Of a stretch of 53,662 nt of DNA, positions 46,490 to 53,662 are shown piece by piece. Both the position numbers and the translations under genes were made by a program. Source of the stretch: Acetobacter orleanensis (GTDB lineage: Bacteria; Pseudomonadota; Alphaproteobacteria; Acetobacterales; Acetobacteraceae); assembly GCF_001581005.1 (NCBI RefSeq), contig NZ_LHZV01000049.1:1-53662 (forward strand). Reading direction: 5' to 3'. The notes beneath the pieces were generated by a model that was not told the DNA's origin, searched no databases, and saw only the letters and a list, made by a program, of their open reading frames with translations. Positions within the stretch are counted from its first letter, which is position 1. Every line of letters begins with the position of its first letter.

Positions 46490-47304
46490 GTGATACTCCG
46501 AAAAATCCGCGCCCAGCGAATTTCCGTGGGCCAGTACCACACCTGCCAGAACGGATGCGCGGATTCTACGGAGAAGAACACCCGCTGCGCATGACCCACC
46601 AGATTTTCCATCGGTACAAAACCAAGGTCTTTCGGGCCATCACCCATAAAGCGGCTGTCCGCGCTATCATCCCGGTTATCGCCCATGGCGAAGAAGTAAC
46701 CCGGCGGCACAACGTAATCCGGCGTGTTGTTCTGGGCGCCATCATCCATCAGCTTCAGCACCTGATGCGCCACAACGCCATTGCCGCCACTGGCGGGAAG
46801 CTGCTCATCACACGCCTCCCCTTCCATCGGCACGCGGGATTCATCCATGGCCGTGTACGGATGCGGCGCAAGGCAGGGCACTAGCTGGTTGTTCAGATAC
46901 AAGTGCCCTTCCGTTACGCGGATATGGTCACCCGGCAGGCCGATAATCCGTTTGACGTAATCAACCGATGTATCCTTGGTAAAGCGGAATACAGCAACAT
47001 CACCCCGATGCGGCTCCGCGCCCAAGATACGCCCCTGAAACAGGTTGGGCGAGAACGGGAAGGAAAAGCGGGAGTAACCGTAACTATATTTGGACACCAT
47101 GATGTAATCCCCCACCTGAAGGGTCGGGATCATGGAGCCAGACGGAATAACAAAGCTTTCAAACAGAAAGGTGCGGAACAGTGTGACGACCAGCACCACC
47201 CCGATGATGGTTCTGGCGTAATCCAGCACGAGCTGCCCGAGCGTTGCCGGCTCCCCTGCGCCTGATGCTGTGGGAGTCTGGTTCGGGTTGGTCATGTCCT
47301 GCAC
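46486..47304 (-). CDS. lepB: Signal peptidase I
   Basis: Inner-membrane Ser/Lys protease that removes signal peptides. The 272-residue protein has one helix at about 32-48, the catalytic Ser in PSGSMIPTL (Ser57) and the catalytic Lys in VDYVKRIIGLPGD (Lys118), then FAMGDNRDDSADSR near the C-terminus. The GTG at 47304 or the ATG at 47295 may start it. It is followed by rnc and is one of several overlapping genes in this block. Confidence 0.96.
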   Translation of the reverse strand: MQDMTNPNQTPTASGAGEPATLGQLVLDYARTIIGVVLVVTLFRTFLFESFVIPSGSMIPTLQVGDYIMVSKYSYGYSRFSFPFSPNLFQGRILGAEPHRGDVAVFRFTKDTSVDYVKRIIGLPGDHIRVTEGHLYLNNQLVPCLAPHPYTAMDESRVPMEGEACDEQLPASGGNGVVAHQVLKLMDDGAQNNTPDYVVPPGYFFAMGDNRDDSADSRFMGDGPKDLGFVPMENLVGHAQRVFFSVESAHPFWQVWYWPTEIRWARIFRSIT

Positions 47305-47371
47305 CGCCTGTCTGCGTCGTTAGGAAAGAAAAGGGAAATCGGCGGGATCAAGCCGCGCACCCTGCCCGATG

Positions 47372-47779
47372 TCAAGCCGGGTGCCCTGAGATAAGGACCT
47401 CGGCAAAAGCATAGGGATGCTCATCCGTCATGCTCAGAACCAGATGCGGCACCTGCCCGGCGGGCATTATCTGCTGCAACCGCAGCAGAGCAGCCCCTGT
47501 CAGCACCAGCGTCGGCTGGCCAGACGGCAGATTTTCCACCCCAATCTGGCTCTGCGCCACGCCTTGCGCAAACCCCGTGCCGAGTGCTTTGGCGCAGGCC
47601 TCTTTAGCCGCCCAGCGCTTGGCGTATGCGCCAATACGGGCCTGACCATGCCGCCGGTCCGCGCGCGCGCGTTCCGTCTCGGTGAAAACCCGATCGAGGA
47701 AACGCTCCCCAAACTGCTCCATCACACGCTCAATCCGGCGCATGTCACACAGATCCACCCCGGCAGCAATTACACTCAC
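47372..47779 (-). CDS. acpS: Holo-ACP synthase
   Basis: Transfers 4'-phosphopantetheine from CoA to acyl carrier protein. The 135-residue protein has AAGVDLCDMRRIE (Asp9 region) and the second metal-site motif KRWAAKEACAKALGTG (Glu60 region), both typical. It starts at a GTG at 47779 that overlaps the rsh stop by four bases. acpS-lepB-rnc-era is a usual alphaproteobacterial order. Confidence 0.95.
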   Translation of the reverse strand: MSVIAAGVDLCDMRRIERVMEQFGERFLDRVFTETERARADRRHGQARIGAYAKRWAAKEACAKALGTGFAQGVAQSQIGVENLPSGQPTLVLTGAALLRLQQIMPAGQVPHLVLSMTDEHPYAFAEVLISGHPA

Positions 47780-50133
47780 GCCCGCGCCCTGTCTGCCTGA
47801 GAAATACCCTGCACGACCCGGAGTGCTGCAATAACGGAGGAGAGATGCCGCAGGTCCCGCACCTCCACATCCACAAGGATTTCCATGAAATCAAGCTGCC
47901 GATGCACAATTTTCAAGTTCACGACAGAGGCATCTGCTTTGGAGACCGTGTTGGTAATGGCCGCCAGCACGGCGGATTCATTTTCCGCTACAATGGTAAT
48001 CCGCCCGACCCGCAGTTCGCCGCTGCCAGAGCGGGCCATGGCATCATAATCCCAGTCCACATCCAGAAAACGCTCCGGTGTGGCGGCAAAGCTTTCCAGC
48101 GTCGGACAATTACGGGTGTGAATGGTCACGCCCTTGCCGGTTGCGACCACGCCTACAATCCTATCCCCCGGCAGAGCATGGCAACAGGCGGCAAAATGCA
48201 CGGCCACGCCGGGGCCTAGCCCGACCAGCGGAATTGCCCCGCCAGAACGCCCACTGCCTGCCCCACTTGTCGCCCGTGGACGCGGCCCGGCCGTGCCCAG
48301 AACACCGGGCAGCCCTGCCACCATGCGCGGCGCGCGTGTAGCGCGGCGCAGTTCCGGGTAGGCCGCATGCACAACATCCCGCGCTCCGAGATTGTTGTTC
48401 CCCACCGCCACATACAGATCCTGAAGCGAGCTCTGCTTCAGCGCCTTGAGTGTGGTTTCAATAATTTTTTCGGACCCATCGACCCCTTCCTGACGGAAGG
48501 CCTTGGCCAGCGCGGCACGCCCGCTATCCAGATAAGTCTGGCGCTGCTGGGCCGCCACGTAACGGCGGATACGAGCCCGCGCCTTACCAGTGACGACAAA
48601 CCGCTCCCACGAGGGAGACGGCGCGCCCCCGCGTGCGGTCATGATCTCGACCTGATCCCCGTTCTGCAACTCGTGCCGCAGCGGCATCAGGCGACCATTG
48701 ATTTTGGCCCCGACGCAGGAATCCCCAATCTGGCTATGCACCGCATAGGCAAAATCAACCGCCGTCGCCCCACGCGGGAGCGAGATCAACTGGCCTTTAG
48801 GCGAGAAGCAGAAAACCTGATCCTGATAGAGTTCAAGCTTGGTGTTTTCCAGAAACTCATCCGGCGCGGAGGACGCCTCCAGAATTTCCAGCAGATCCTG
48901 CACCCAGCGCGGACGACGGAAACCGGCAATGCCGCCCCCAGCCTCTTCCTCGCCTTCCTTATACGCCCAGTGCGCCGCCACGCCGTTTTCGGCAATGTCG
49001 TGCATGGCTTCGGTACGGATCTGCACCTCAATTTTCTGGTTGCGCGGCGAACGCAGCGTCACCCCGGTATGTAGGCTCTGGTATCCGTTGGCCTTGGGGG
49101 TGGAGATATAGTCCTTGAAGCGTCCGGCAATAACCGGATAGGCCGCATGCACAGCGCCAAGCGCCATGTAGCAATCCTCACGCGTATCCACCACCACACG
49201 GAACGCCATGATGTCGGAAAGCTGCTCAAACGCCACATTCCGGCGCTGCATCTTCTCCCAGATGGAATAAGGTGATTTTTCCCGCCCGGAGACATGGACG
49301 TTTTTTAGCCCGGCCTCTTCACACAGGCGCAGCAATTCCCGCCGCACCTCTTCAATCACATCAGCACCCTGCCCGCGCAGGTAATTCAGGCGCGCGCGAA
49401 TGGTGGCATCCGCTTCCGGCTCAAGCTGCGCGAAGGACAGGTTCTGCAACTCTGTCTTGACCCGGTCCATACCGATACGTTCGGCAAGGGGGGCATAGAT
49501 ATCGAGTGTTTCCCGCGCAATGCGCTGGCGGCGGTCCACGCGCTCCACAAAATGCAGTGTGCGCATATTGTGGAGACGGTCCGCCAGCTTAACCAGCAGA
49601 ACGCGGATGTCCTTGGACATCGCCAGCACGAGTTTGCGGAAATTTTCGGCCTGCTTGGTCCGGTCTGACTGAAGCTCCAGCCGCGTCAGTTTGGTAACGC
49701 CATCGACCAGATCCGCCACTGTCGGACCAAACTGCGCCCGCAGGTCCTCCTGCGTTACGCCGGTATCTTCAATGGTATCGTGCAGCAGGGCCGTAAGAAT
49801 GGAGGGCACATCCAGCCGGAAACCAGCCAGAATCATCGCAACCGCCAGCGGATGCGTTATATAGGGGTCACCATTATCACGGAGTTGGCCTTCATGGGCC
49901 TTTTTCGCCACGTCAAACGCGCGACGAATAATTTCCACATCGGCATTGGGCGCGTAACCGCGCACAATATTAACCAGCCGATCACACGTAACATCACCCC
50001 GTCCGGGCAGTTCCGGGGCAACCAGAACGGGCGCATTACCCCCCGTTGCAACAGGCAGAAGTGGTGAACCAGCCGGAGCGTCTACTTCAGACACCAAAGC
50101 TCCGGTCCTGTTATCGCCTCCTGCCTGCGTCAC
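47776..50133 (-). CDS. rsh: Bifunctional (p)ppGpp synthetase/hydrolase (RelA/SpoT homolog)
   Basis: Long RSH protein controlling the stringent response. The 785-residue protein has the HD hydrolase domain with His94, LLHDTIEDTG (His118, Asp119, Glu122, Asp123) and DRLHNMRTL all intact; the synthetase domain with GREKSPYSIWEKM, DIMAFRVVVDTRED and EVQIRTEAMHDIAE; a TGS domain near 440-500; and a C-terminal ACT domain. Both activities should therefore be present, as expected for the single Rsh of Alphaproteobacteria. The start is a GTG six bases after rpoZ. An Ala/Gly/Arg-rich linker lies at about 615-640. Confidence 0.96.
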   Translation of the reverse strand: MTQAGGDNRTGALVSEVDAPAGSPLLPVATGGNAPVLVAPELPGRGDVTCDRLVNIVRGYAPNADVEIIRRAFDVAKKAHEGQLRDNGDPYITHPLAVAMILAGFRLDVPSILTALLHDTIEDTGVTQEDLRAQFGPTVADLVDGVTKLTRLELQSDRTKQAENFRKLVLAMSKDIRVLLVKLADRLHNMRTLHFVERVDRRQRIARETLDIYAPLAERIGMDRVKTELQNLSFAQLEPEADATIRARLNYLRGQGADVIEEVRRELLRLCEEAGLKNVHVSGREKSPYSIWEKMQRRNVAFEQLSDIMAFRVVVDTREDCYMALGAVHAAYPVIAGRFKDYISTPKANGYQSLHTGVTLRSPRNQKIEVQIRTEAMHDIAENGVAAHWAYKEGEEEAGGGIAGFRRPRWVQDLLEILEASSAPDEFLENTKLELYQDQVFCFSPKGQLISLPRGATAVDFAYAVHSQIGDSCVGAKINGRLMPLRHELQNGDQVEIMTARGGAPSPSWERFVVTGKARARIRRYVAAQQRQTYLDSGRAALAKAFRQEGVDGSEKIIETTLKALKQSSLQDLYVAVGNNNLGARDVVHAAYPELRRATRAPRMVAGLPGVLGTAGPRPRATSGAGSGRSGGAIPLVGLGPGVAVHFAACCHALPGDRIVGVVATGKGVTIHTRNCPTLESFAATPERFLDVDWDYDAMARSGSGELRVGRITIVAENESAVLAAITNTVSKADASVVNLKIVHRQLDFMEILVDVEVRDLRHLSSVIAALRVVQGISQADRARA

Positions 50134-50139
50134 ACGCTC

Positions 50140-50511
50140 TTACCGCCGCGCACGCCCACTCAGGGCCGCTTCAATCGCACCGGCATCGTCAGAGGCTTCT
50201 TCTTCAGGAGACACTTCCTGAAGGCCGAAGATATTCTGTTCCGTCGGAACCAGATCCTGCACTTCTTCATCCACAGGCTCGGGCTCGGGCTCGCGCGCCT
50301 GAGAGCGGATCAGGTCATTGCGCAGTTCAGGCAGCTTGACAGTTTCATCCGCAATTTCGCGCAGGGCGACAACGGGATTCTTGTCATTATCCCGGTCAAT
50401 GGTAAGCTCTTCTCCACGAGAGATGTTACGGGCGCGCTGCGCCGCATACAACACCAGCTCAAAGCGGTTCGGGACTTTCTCAACGCAGTCTTCGACAGTG
50501 ACTCGTGCCAT
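50140..50511 (-). CDS. rpoZ: RNA polymerase omega subunit
   Basis: Small subunit that stabilises RNA polymerase and carries a ppGpp-binding site in E. coli. The 123-residue protein begins [20 protein letters not shown] with the conserved helix [11 protein letters not shown], then an acidic C-terminal tail with repeated Glu-Pro ([10 protein letters not shown] near 91-100). It is somewhat longer than E. coli omega (91) because of that tail. It is directly upstream of rsh, the (p)ppGpp enzyme. Confidence 0.96.
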   Translation of the reverse strand: MARVTVEDCVEKVPNRFELVLYAAQRARNISRGEELTIDRDNDKNPVVALREIADETVKLPELRNDLIRSQAREPEPEPVDEEVQDLVPTEQNIFGLQEVSPEEEASDDAGAIEAALSGRARR

Positions 50512-50588
50512 TACGAAGAGCCTCCAGACAATTCAGCTAAAAATAAAGAAGGGACCTTGTAACGCATCGCCTCAATCCAAGGAAGTGC

Positions 50589-51125
50589 TTATTCCTGAAT
50601 CCGGCGGATTTCCTGCCCTGCAACATCCGGCAGCAGTTCAGCCAACGTCCTACCACTTACAGGATGGACCCACTGCGGAGCCACGTCCTGCAACGGAAGC
50701 AGGACAAAAGCCCGCTCATCCGCGCGAGGATGCGGAAGGGTGAGTTGCGAATCAGTCTGACACAGGTTTCCAAACGTGATAATATCAAGGTCAAGCGTGC
50801 GGGCTGCGTTCGGAATGGAACGCTCACGTCCAAATTGCGTTTCTATAGCCTGTAACGCCTCAAGGAGAGCCATAGGCTCAATCCATGTGCGCGCCCGAAC
50901 CATACCATTAATATAAGGAGGCTGCCCGGACGGTGGCACAGGAGCACTTTCATACCAAGAGGAAACGGCCTCTATATCCAGCCCCGGCACATTCCGCAGT
51001 GCAGCGACAACATCCCGGCATGTCTCACGCGCTGCCTGCCCAGCGTAAGGTAGGTTTGCCCCTATCGCGATAAGGACGGTTGGTGCCCCCACAAAGCGTT
51101 GTGTCAGACCTGATTTATTTACCAT
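50589..51125 (-). CDS. folK: 2-amino-4-hydroxy-6-hydroxymethyldihydropteridine pyrophosphokinase
   Basis: Pyrophosphorylates the pterin precursor in folate synthesis. The 178-residue protein shows VLIAIGANLPYAGQ near 18-31, SSWYESAPVPPSGQPPYINGM near 56-76, and the signature RSIPNAARTLDLDIITFGN near 117-135 followed by LPHPRADERAFVLLPL. Length fits monofunctional HPPK. It heads the minus-strand block and is divergent from the NYN gene over a 126-base promoter region with a palindrome. Confidence 0.94.
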   Translation of the reverse strand: MVNKSGLTQRFVGAPTVLIAIGANLPYAGQAARETCRDVVAALRNVPGLDIEAVSSWYESAPVPPSGQPPYINGMVRARTWIEPMALLEALQAIETQFGRERSIPNAARTLDLDIITFGNLCQTDSQLTLPHPRADERAFVLLPLQDVAPQWVHPVSGRTLAELLPDVAGQEIRRIQE

Positions 51126-51144
51126 TGCTAATGTATCTTTTTTT

Positions 51145-51192
51145 CTGAACGCAGGTATAATCCACTAAGATTATACCTAAACCCCTGAACGC
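51145..51192. promoter_or_regulatory. Palindrome framed by direct repeats in the folK/NYN promoter region
   Basis: AGGTATAAT (51153-51161) and ATTATACCT (51170-51178) are perfect inverted repeats around eight bases. CTGAACGC occurs directly repeated at 51145-51152 and 51185-51192, framing the palindrome. There is no T-run in the right place for a terminator. An operator shared by the divergent folK and NYN genes is the best reading. Confidence 0.5.
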
Positions 51193-51251
51193 GATAGATT
51201 TTTTAATCCATATTGCACACAATAATTCGTATCATTTAGAGGAAAAACCGA

Positions 51252-51887
51252 ATGAATCTCAAAAAAGAAGAAAGGACTTGCCTCTTTATTGACGGTTCAA
51301 GCCTTTACTCTACCTCCCGCGGTCTGGGCTTTGATGTTGACTATAAAAAGCTGCTAGACTTCTTCACATCCAAAACGCACATCATCCGCGCCTATTATTA
51401 CGCCGCTATTCTCGACACGGAAGATTATTCCCCCCTCAAACCGCTGACGGACTGGCTCTCCTATAACGGTTATTTTCTGGTGACCAAACCGGCCCGCGAA
51501 TTTACCGACTCCACCGGCAAACGCCGCGTAAAAGGCAATATGGAAATCGAAATTGCCGTGGATATGATGGAAATGGCGCCGCATATCGACCACGCCATTC
51601 TCTTTACGGGTGATTCCGACTTCCGCCGCGTGGTGGAAGCCGTGCAGCGTCAGGGCACCCGTGTGTCCGTTGTGTCCTCCATGCGCTCCTCCCCGCCGTT
51701 GATTGGCGATGACCTACGCCGTCAGGCCGACAACTTCATGGAACTGGCAACCATCGCCAGCAACTTCACCCGTCGCCAGCAGGCAGAAACGCAGCGCCCC
51801 CGCACAGGCACAGGCAACCCCGCCCCCATTCGCCACCCGGCGGACCAGATGAGCGAGCCTGATCTGGACGAGGATGATATCCTTTAA
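51252..51887 (+). CDS. NYN-domain (LabA/DUF88) protein
   Basis: A 211-residue protein of the LabA/DUF88 branch of PIN-like NYN nucleases. The predicted metal-binding acids are in place: CLFIDGSSLY (Asp14), IEIAVDMMEMA (Asp104) and LFTGDSDFRRVVEA (Asp121, Asp123), followed by GTRVSVVSSMRSSP. The C-terminus is polar with Arg, Thr and Pro and an acidic end (SEPDLDEDDIL). RNA cleavage is likely by family but unproven, and the target is unknown. AGAGGAAAA precedes the ATG. A strong terminator follows. Confidence 0.9.
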   Translation: MNLKKEERTCLFIDGSSLYSTSRGLGFDVDYKKLLDFFTSKTHIIRAYYYAAILDTEDYSPLKPLTDWLSYNGYFLVTKPAREFTDSTGKRRVKGNMEIEIAVDMMEMAPHIDHAILFTGDSDFRRVVEAVQRQGTRVSVVSSMRSSPPLIGDDLRRQADNFMELATIASNFTRRQQAETQRPRTGTGNPAPIRHPADQMSEPDLDEDDIL

Positions 51888-51941
51888 GACACCTGCTCTC
51901 TACGTGGCCGTACGCTCAACACGGCCTCTAACATGCCTGAT

Positions 51942-52001
51942 AAAAATATCCCCTGACCAATACTTCCGGTTTTCCCGGCTGAGTGGCAGGGGTATTTTTT
52001 T
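51942..52001 (+). terminator. Terminator after the NYN gene
   Basis: AAAAATA plus CCCCTG (51942-51955, one bulged T at 51949) pairs with CAGGGGTATTTTT (51987 onward), and TTTTTTT ends at 52001. An inner CCGG/CCGG stem helps. The A-run on the other side would also serve minus-strand transcription. Confidence 0.75.
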
Positions 52002-52012
52002 GGCTGAATATC

Positions 52013-52052
52013 CTGCCACTCTGAGTTTCTTTAAAAAAAAATTCAGAGTCAG
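52013..52052. repeat. Second hairpin in the carbonic-anhydrase leader region
   Basis: ACTCTGA (52018-52024) pairs with TCAGAGT (52043-52049) around an A/T-rich loop, and CCTG/CAGG extends the stem past a two-base bulge. It stands between the NYN terminator and the carbonic anhydrase gene at 52160. There is an A-run after it, not a T-run, on the plus strand. Confidence 0.4.
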
Positions 52053-52159
52053 GGAAAAAAAGCCGATGCCATGCGTTTCAATCAACTCTAATGTGCAGCG
52101 CGTAAGGTCTTGGTCAGGACCGAATCCTGCACCCACCTGAGTTTTTTCTGGAGAAGCCT

Positions 52160-52843
52160 ATGCCTACTTGTTCTGAAGCCCGAGACAGCCTCCTTTCGCT
52201 GCTGCGTGGCGTTGAACACTTCAATACTGAGGTTTTCCCGGCCAAGCAGAACCTTTTTGCCACGCTGGCAGATGGTCAGTCCCCCAACGCGCTGTTCATT
52301 GCCTGTGCAGACAGCCGCATTAACCCGAGCCTGATTACCCAGACAGAACCGGGTGATCTGTTCATTCTGCGCAACATTGGCAACATTGTTCCGGCCTATG
52401 GCGAAATGCTGGGTGGTGTGTCGTCCGCTGTGGAATACGCCGTTGCCGGGCTGGGCGTTTCCGCCATTATCGTGTGCGGCCATTCCGATTGCGGCGCCAT
52501 GAAAGCTCTGCTGGCCCCGGAGAAAAGCGGGCTGGACAAGATGCCCACGGTCCGCAAATGGCTGCGTAATGCGGAGGCGGCCCGTGCAGCACTGGGTGAC
52601 CTGAAAGCGGAAGATGCTGGCCCGGCCAACGTCCGCACACTGTCTGAACAGAACGTACTGTTGCAGCTTTCCCACCTTAAGACGCATCCGTCCGTAGTGG
52701 CTGGCATGGCGCGCGGCACGCTGTTCCTGCAGGGCTGGTTTTATGACATCGGAACAGGTGAAATCACCATTCTTGATGAACAGACCCGTAAAACATGCAG
52801 CATTTCGGATGCCATTGCCCAACTAGAAGCCGTGCCCGCCTAA
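52160..52843 (+). CDS. Beta-class carbonic anhydrase
   Basis: Zinc enzyme interconverting CO2 and bicarbonate in the cytoplasm. The 227-residue protein has ACADSRI (Cys49, Asp51, Arg53) and VCGHSDCGAMKAL (His108, Cys111), the full Cys-His-Cys zinc site and Asp-Arg dyad. Length is typical of the E. coli Can/CynT type. GGAG lies shortly before the ATG. It is monocistronic by the flanking terminators at 51942-52001 and 52878-52907. Confidence 0.95.
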   Translation: MPTCSEARDSLLSLLRGVEHFNTEVFPAKQNLFATLADGQSPNALFIACADSRINPSLITQTEPGDLFILRNIGNIVPAYGEMLGGVSSAVEYAVAGLGVSAIIVCGHSDCGAMKALLAPEKSGLDKMPTVRKWLRNAEAARAALGDLKAEDAGPANVRTLSEQNVLLQLSHLKTHPSVVAGMARGTLFLQGWFYDIGTGEITILDEQTRKTCSISDAIAQLEAVPA

Positions 52844-52865
52844 AAGGCGGAACAGTTTGCTTTCC

Positions 52866-53662
52866 ATGCACATCAAGACCGGCGGAGCGCAAGCCTCGCC
52901 GGTTTTTGTGTTTGTGAAGCGTTTGTCAAAATACCTGCCACGCATCGGCGCAGCAGTGTGCCTCGCAACCGCGCTGTGCAGTACATGCGCTCCCTCTGCT
53001 TTTGCTGGTTTGAGAGATGGACAAGAAACGCCAACCGCCGCTCCACCGCACACGCTCAAGCTAGCGACATGGAACATGGACTGGTTGATGGCAGAGAACG
53101 GGCCACTTACCGCGACCGCACCCCCTGACCGCCCCCGCCGCACGGCTGCCGATTTTGAAAAACTTGCATCTTACGCCCAGCATCTTGATGCAGACATTAT
53201 CGGACTACAGGAAGTTGACTCTCCCGCCACGGCGGAACAGATCTTTCCCGCCAGCGCCTACCAGATTTTCATCACAAAAGATGCCCTTCTCCAACATCCG
53301 GCTCTGGCAGTACGCCGCACTTTAAAAGTGCATCAAAACCCTGATGTAACCGCTCTGGATGTCGCTCCGCCCACTGCCGAACACCAACTGCGCCGTGGCT
53401 TGGATGTCACAGTTGAAATCGGCGCAATCCCGCTGCGTATTCTGGTGCTGCACCTCAAAACCGGCTGCTGGGACAATCCGGTCTCTGAAAGACAGCATAG
53501 CTGCCCAACACTCCTCCAGCAGTTTGGCGTATTGGAAGACTGGATCAGCGCACGGGCCGCAGCGCACGAAGCTTTTGTAATCATGGGGGACTTCAACCGA
53601 CGTTTGACGGTGTATGACCCGTTTTTCCTGATCCTCACCCACACAGCCCCCCTCACCCTGAC
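52866..53662 (+). CDS. Endonuclease/exonuclease/phosphatase family protein, partial at 3' end
   Basis: An open frame runs from an ATG at 52866 to the right edge without a stop. It encodes a signal-peptide-like stretch (KRLSKYLPRIGAAVCLATAL, then AFA-G), followed by EEP-fold motifs LATWNMDWL, IIGLQEVD, ILVLHLKTGCW and IMGDFNRR with the catalytic Glu and Asp-Asn. The first ATG lies before the carbonic anhydrase terminator, and GTG codons at 52908 and 52914 just after it are more natural starts for the signal peptide. Probably an exported nuclease or phosphodiesterase; substrate unknown and the C-terminus is missing. Confidence 0.8.
   Translation, partial: MHIKTGGAQASPVFVFVKRLSKYLPRIGAAVCLATALCSTCAPSAFAGLRDGQETPTAAPPHTLKLATWNMDWLMAENGPLTATAPPDRPRRTAADFEKLASYAQHLDADIIGLQEVDSPATAEQIFPASAYQIFITKDALLQHPALAVRRTLKVHQNPDVTALDVAPPTAEHQLRRGLDVTVEIGAIPLRILVLHLKTGCWDNPVSERQHSCPTLLQQFGVLEDWISARAAAHEAFVIMGDFNRRLTVYDPFFLILTHTAPLTL
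52878..52907 (+). terminator. Terminator after carbonic anhydrase
   Basis: ACCGGCG (52878-52884) pairs with CGCCGGT (52897-52903) around a 12-base loop, followed by TTTT to 52907. It lies 34 bases after the carbonic anhydrase stop and inside the longest reading of the next gene. Confidence 0.7.

Overview
The window looks like chromosome of an acetic acid bacterium (Alphaproteobacteria, probably Acetobacteraceae, Acetobacter/Gluconobacter-like). This is an inference from GC-rich codon use, alphaproteobacterial gene order (rnd-kdsD-lptC-lptA-lptB; folK-rpoZ-rsh-acpS-lepB-rnc-era; pyrH-frr-uppS-cdsA-dxr-rseP-bamA-skp-lpxD-fabZ-lpxA-lpxI) and the pairing of Hsp20 with DUF1150. Almost all of it is core genome. 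I see no insertion sequence, prophage, CRISPR array, tRNA or rRNA.

Layout. 1-1471: an AT-rich edge with small palindromes and an isolated exported aspartic-protease-like protein. 1472-6427 (minus): dnaB, then gmk-hldE-AGE-family epimerase. 6548-11159: a short-chain dehydrogenase, an NCS1 permease, rlmB, a DUF188 protein and a DedA protein. 11350-17211: RNase D, then kdsD-lptC-lptA-lptB for Kdo synthesis and LPS export, then a small membrane protein (minus) and the long ribosome hibernation factor hpf. The rpoN gene often found between lptB and hpf is absent. 17374-18206 (minus): Hsp20-DUF1150 behind a heat-shock-type promoter and a possible RNA thermometer. 18449-20838: def-fmt-truA. 20871-24037: an accessory cassette of nitronate monooxygenase, LysR regulator and YeiH exporter. 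24202-31291 (minus): membrane protein-dapE-dapD-argB, then engB-yidC-rnpA-rpmH. 31443-31970 (plus): a membrane-anchored protein ending in a histidine-kinase-like phosphoacceptor helix with no kinase domain.

32021-44737 (minus) is the envelope-assembly block: pyrH, frr, uppS, cdsA, dxr, rseP, bamA, Skp/OmpH, lpxD, fabZ, lpxA, lpxI, then gloA. It makes isoprenoid and phospholipid precursors and lipid A and assembles outer-membrane proteins; lpxB is not next to lpxI. 44851-51125 (minus) is folK, rpoZ, rsh, acpS, lepB, rnc, era, tightly packed with 4-8 bp overlaps and closed by a clear terminator. 51252-53662 (plus): an NYN-domain nuclease-like protein, a beta-carbonic anhydrase and the start of an exported endonuclease/exonuclease/phosphatase-family protein that runs off the right edge.

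No clear new multi-gene system is visible. The most interesting items are the kinase-less HisKA-like protein beside rpmH, the candidate ROSE-like thermometer on hsp20, a minus-strand terminator with no gene in front of it (16341-16368), the enlarged LptA and Skp proteins with low-complexity linkers, and the NMO-LysR-YeiH cassette.
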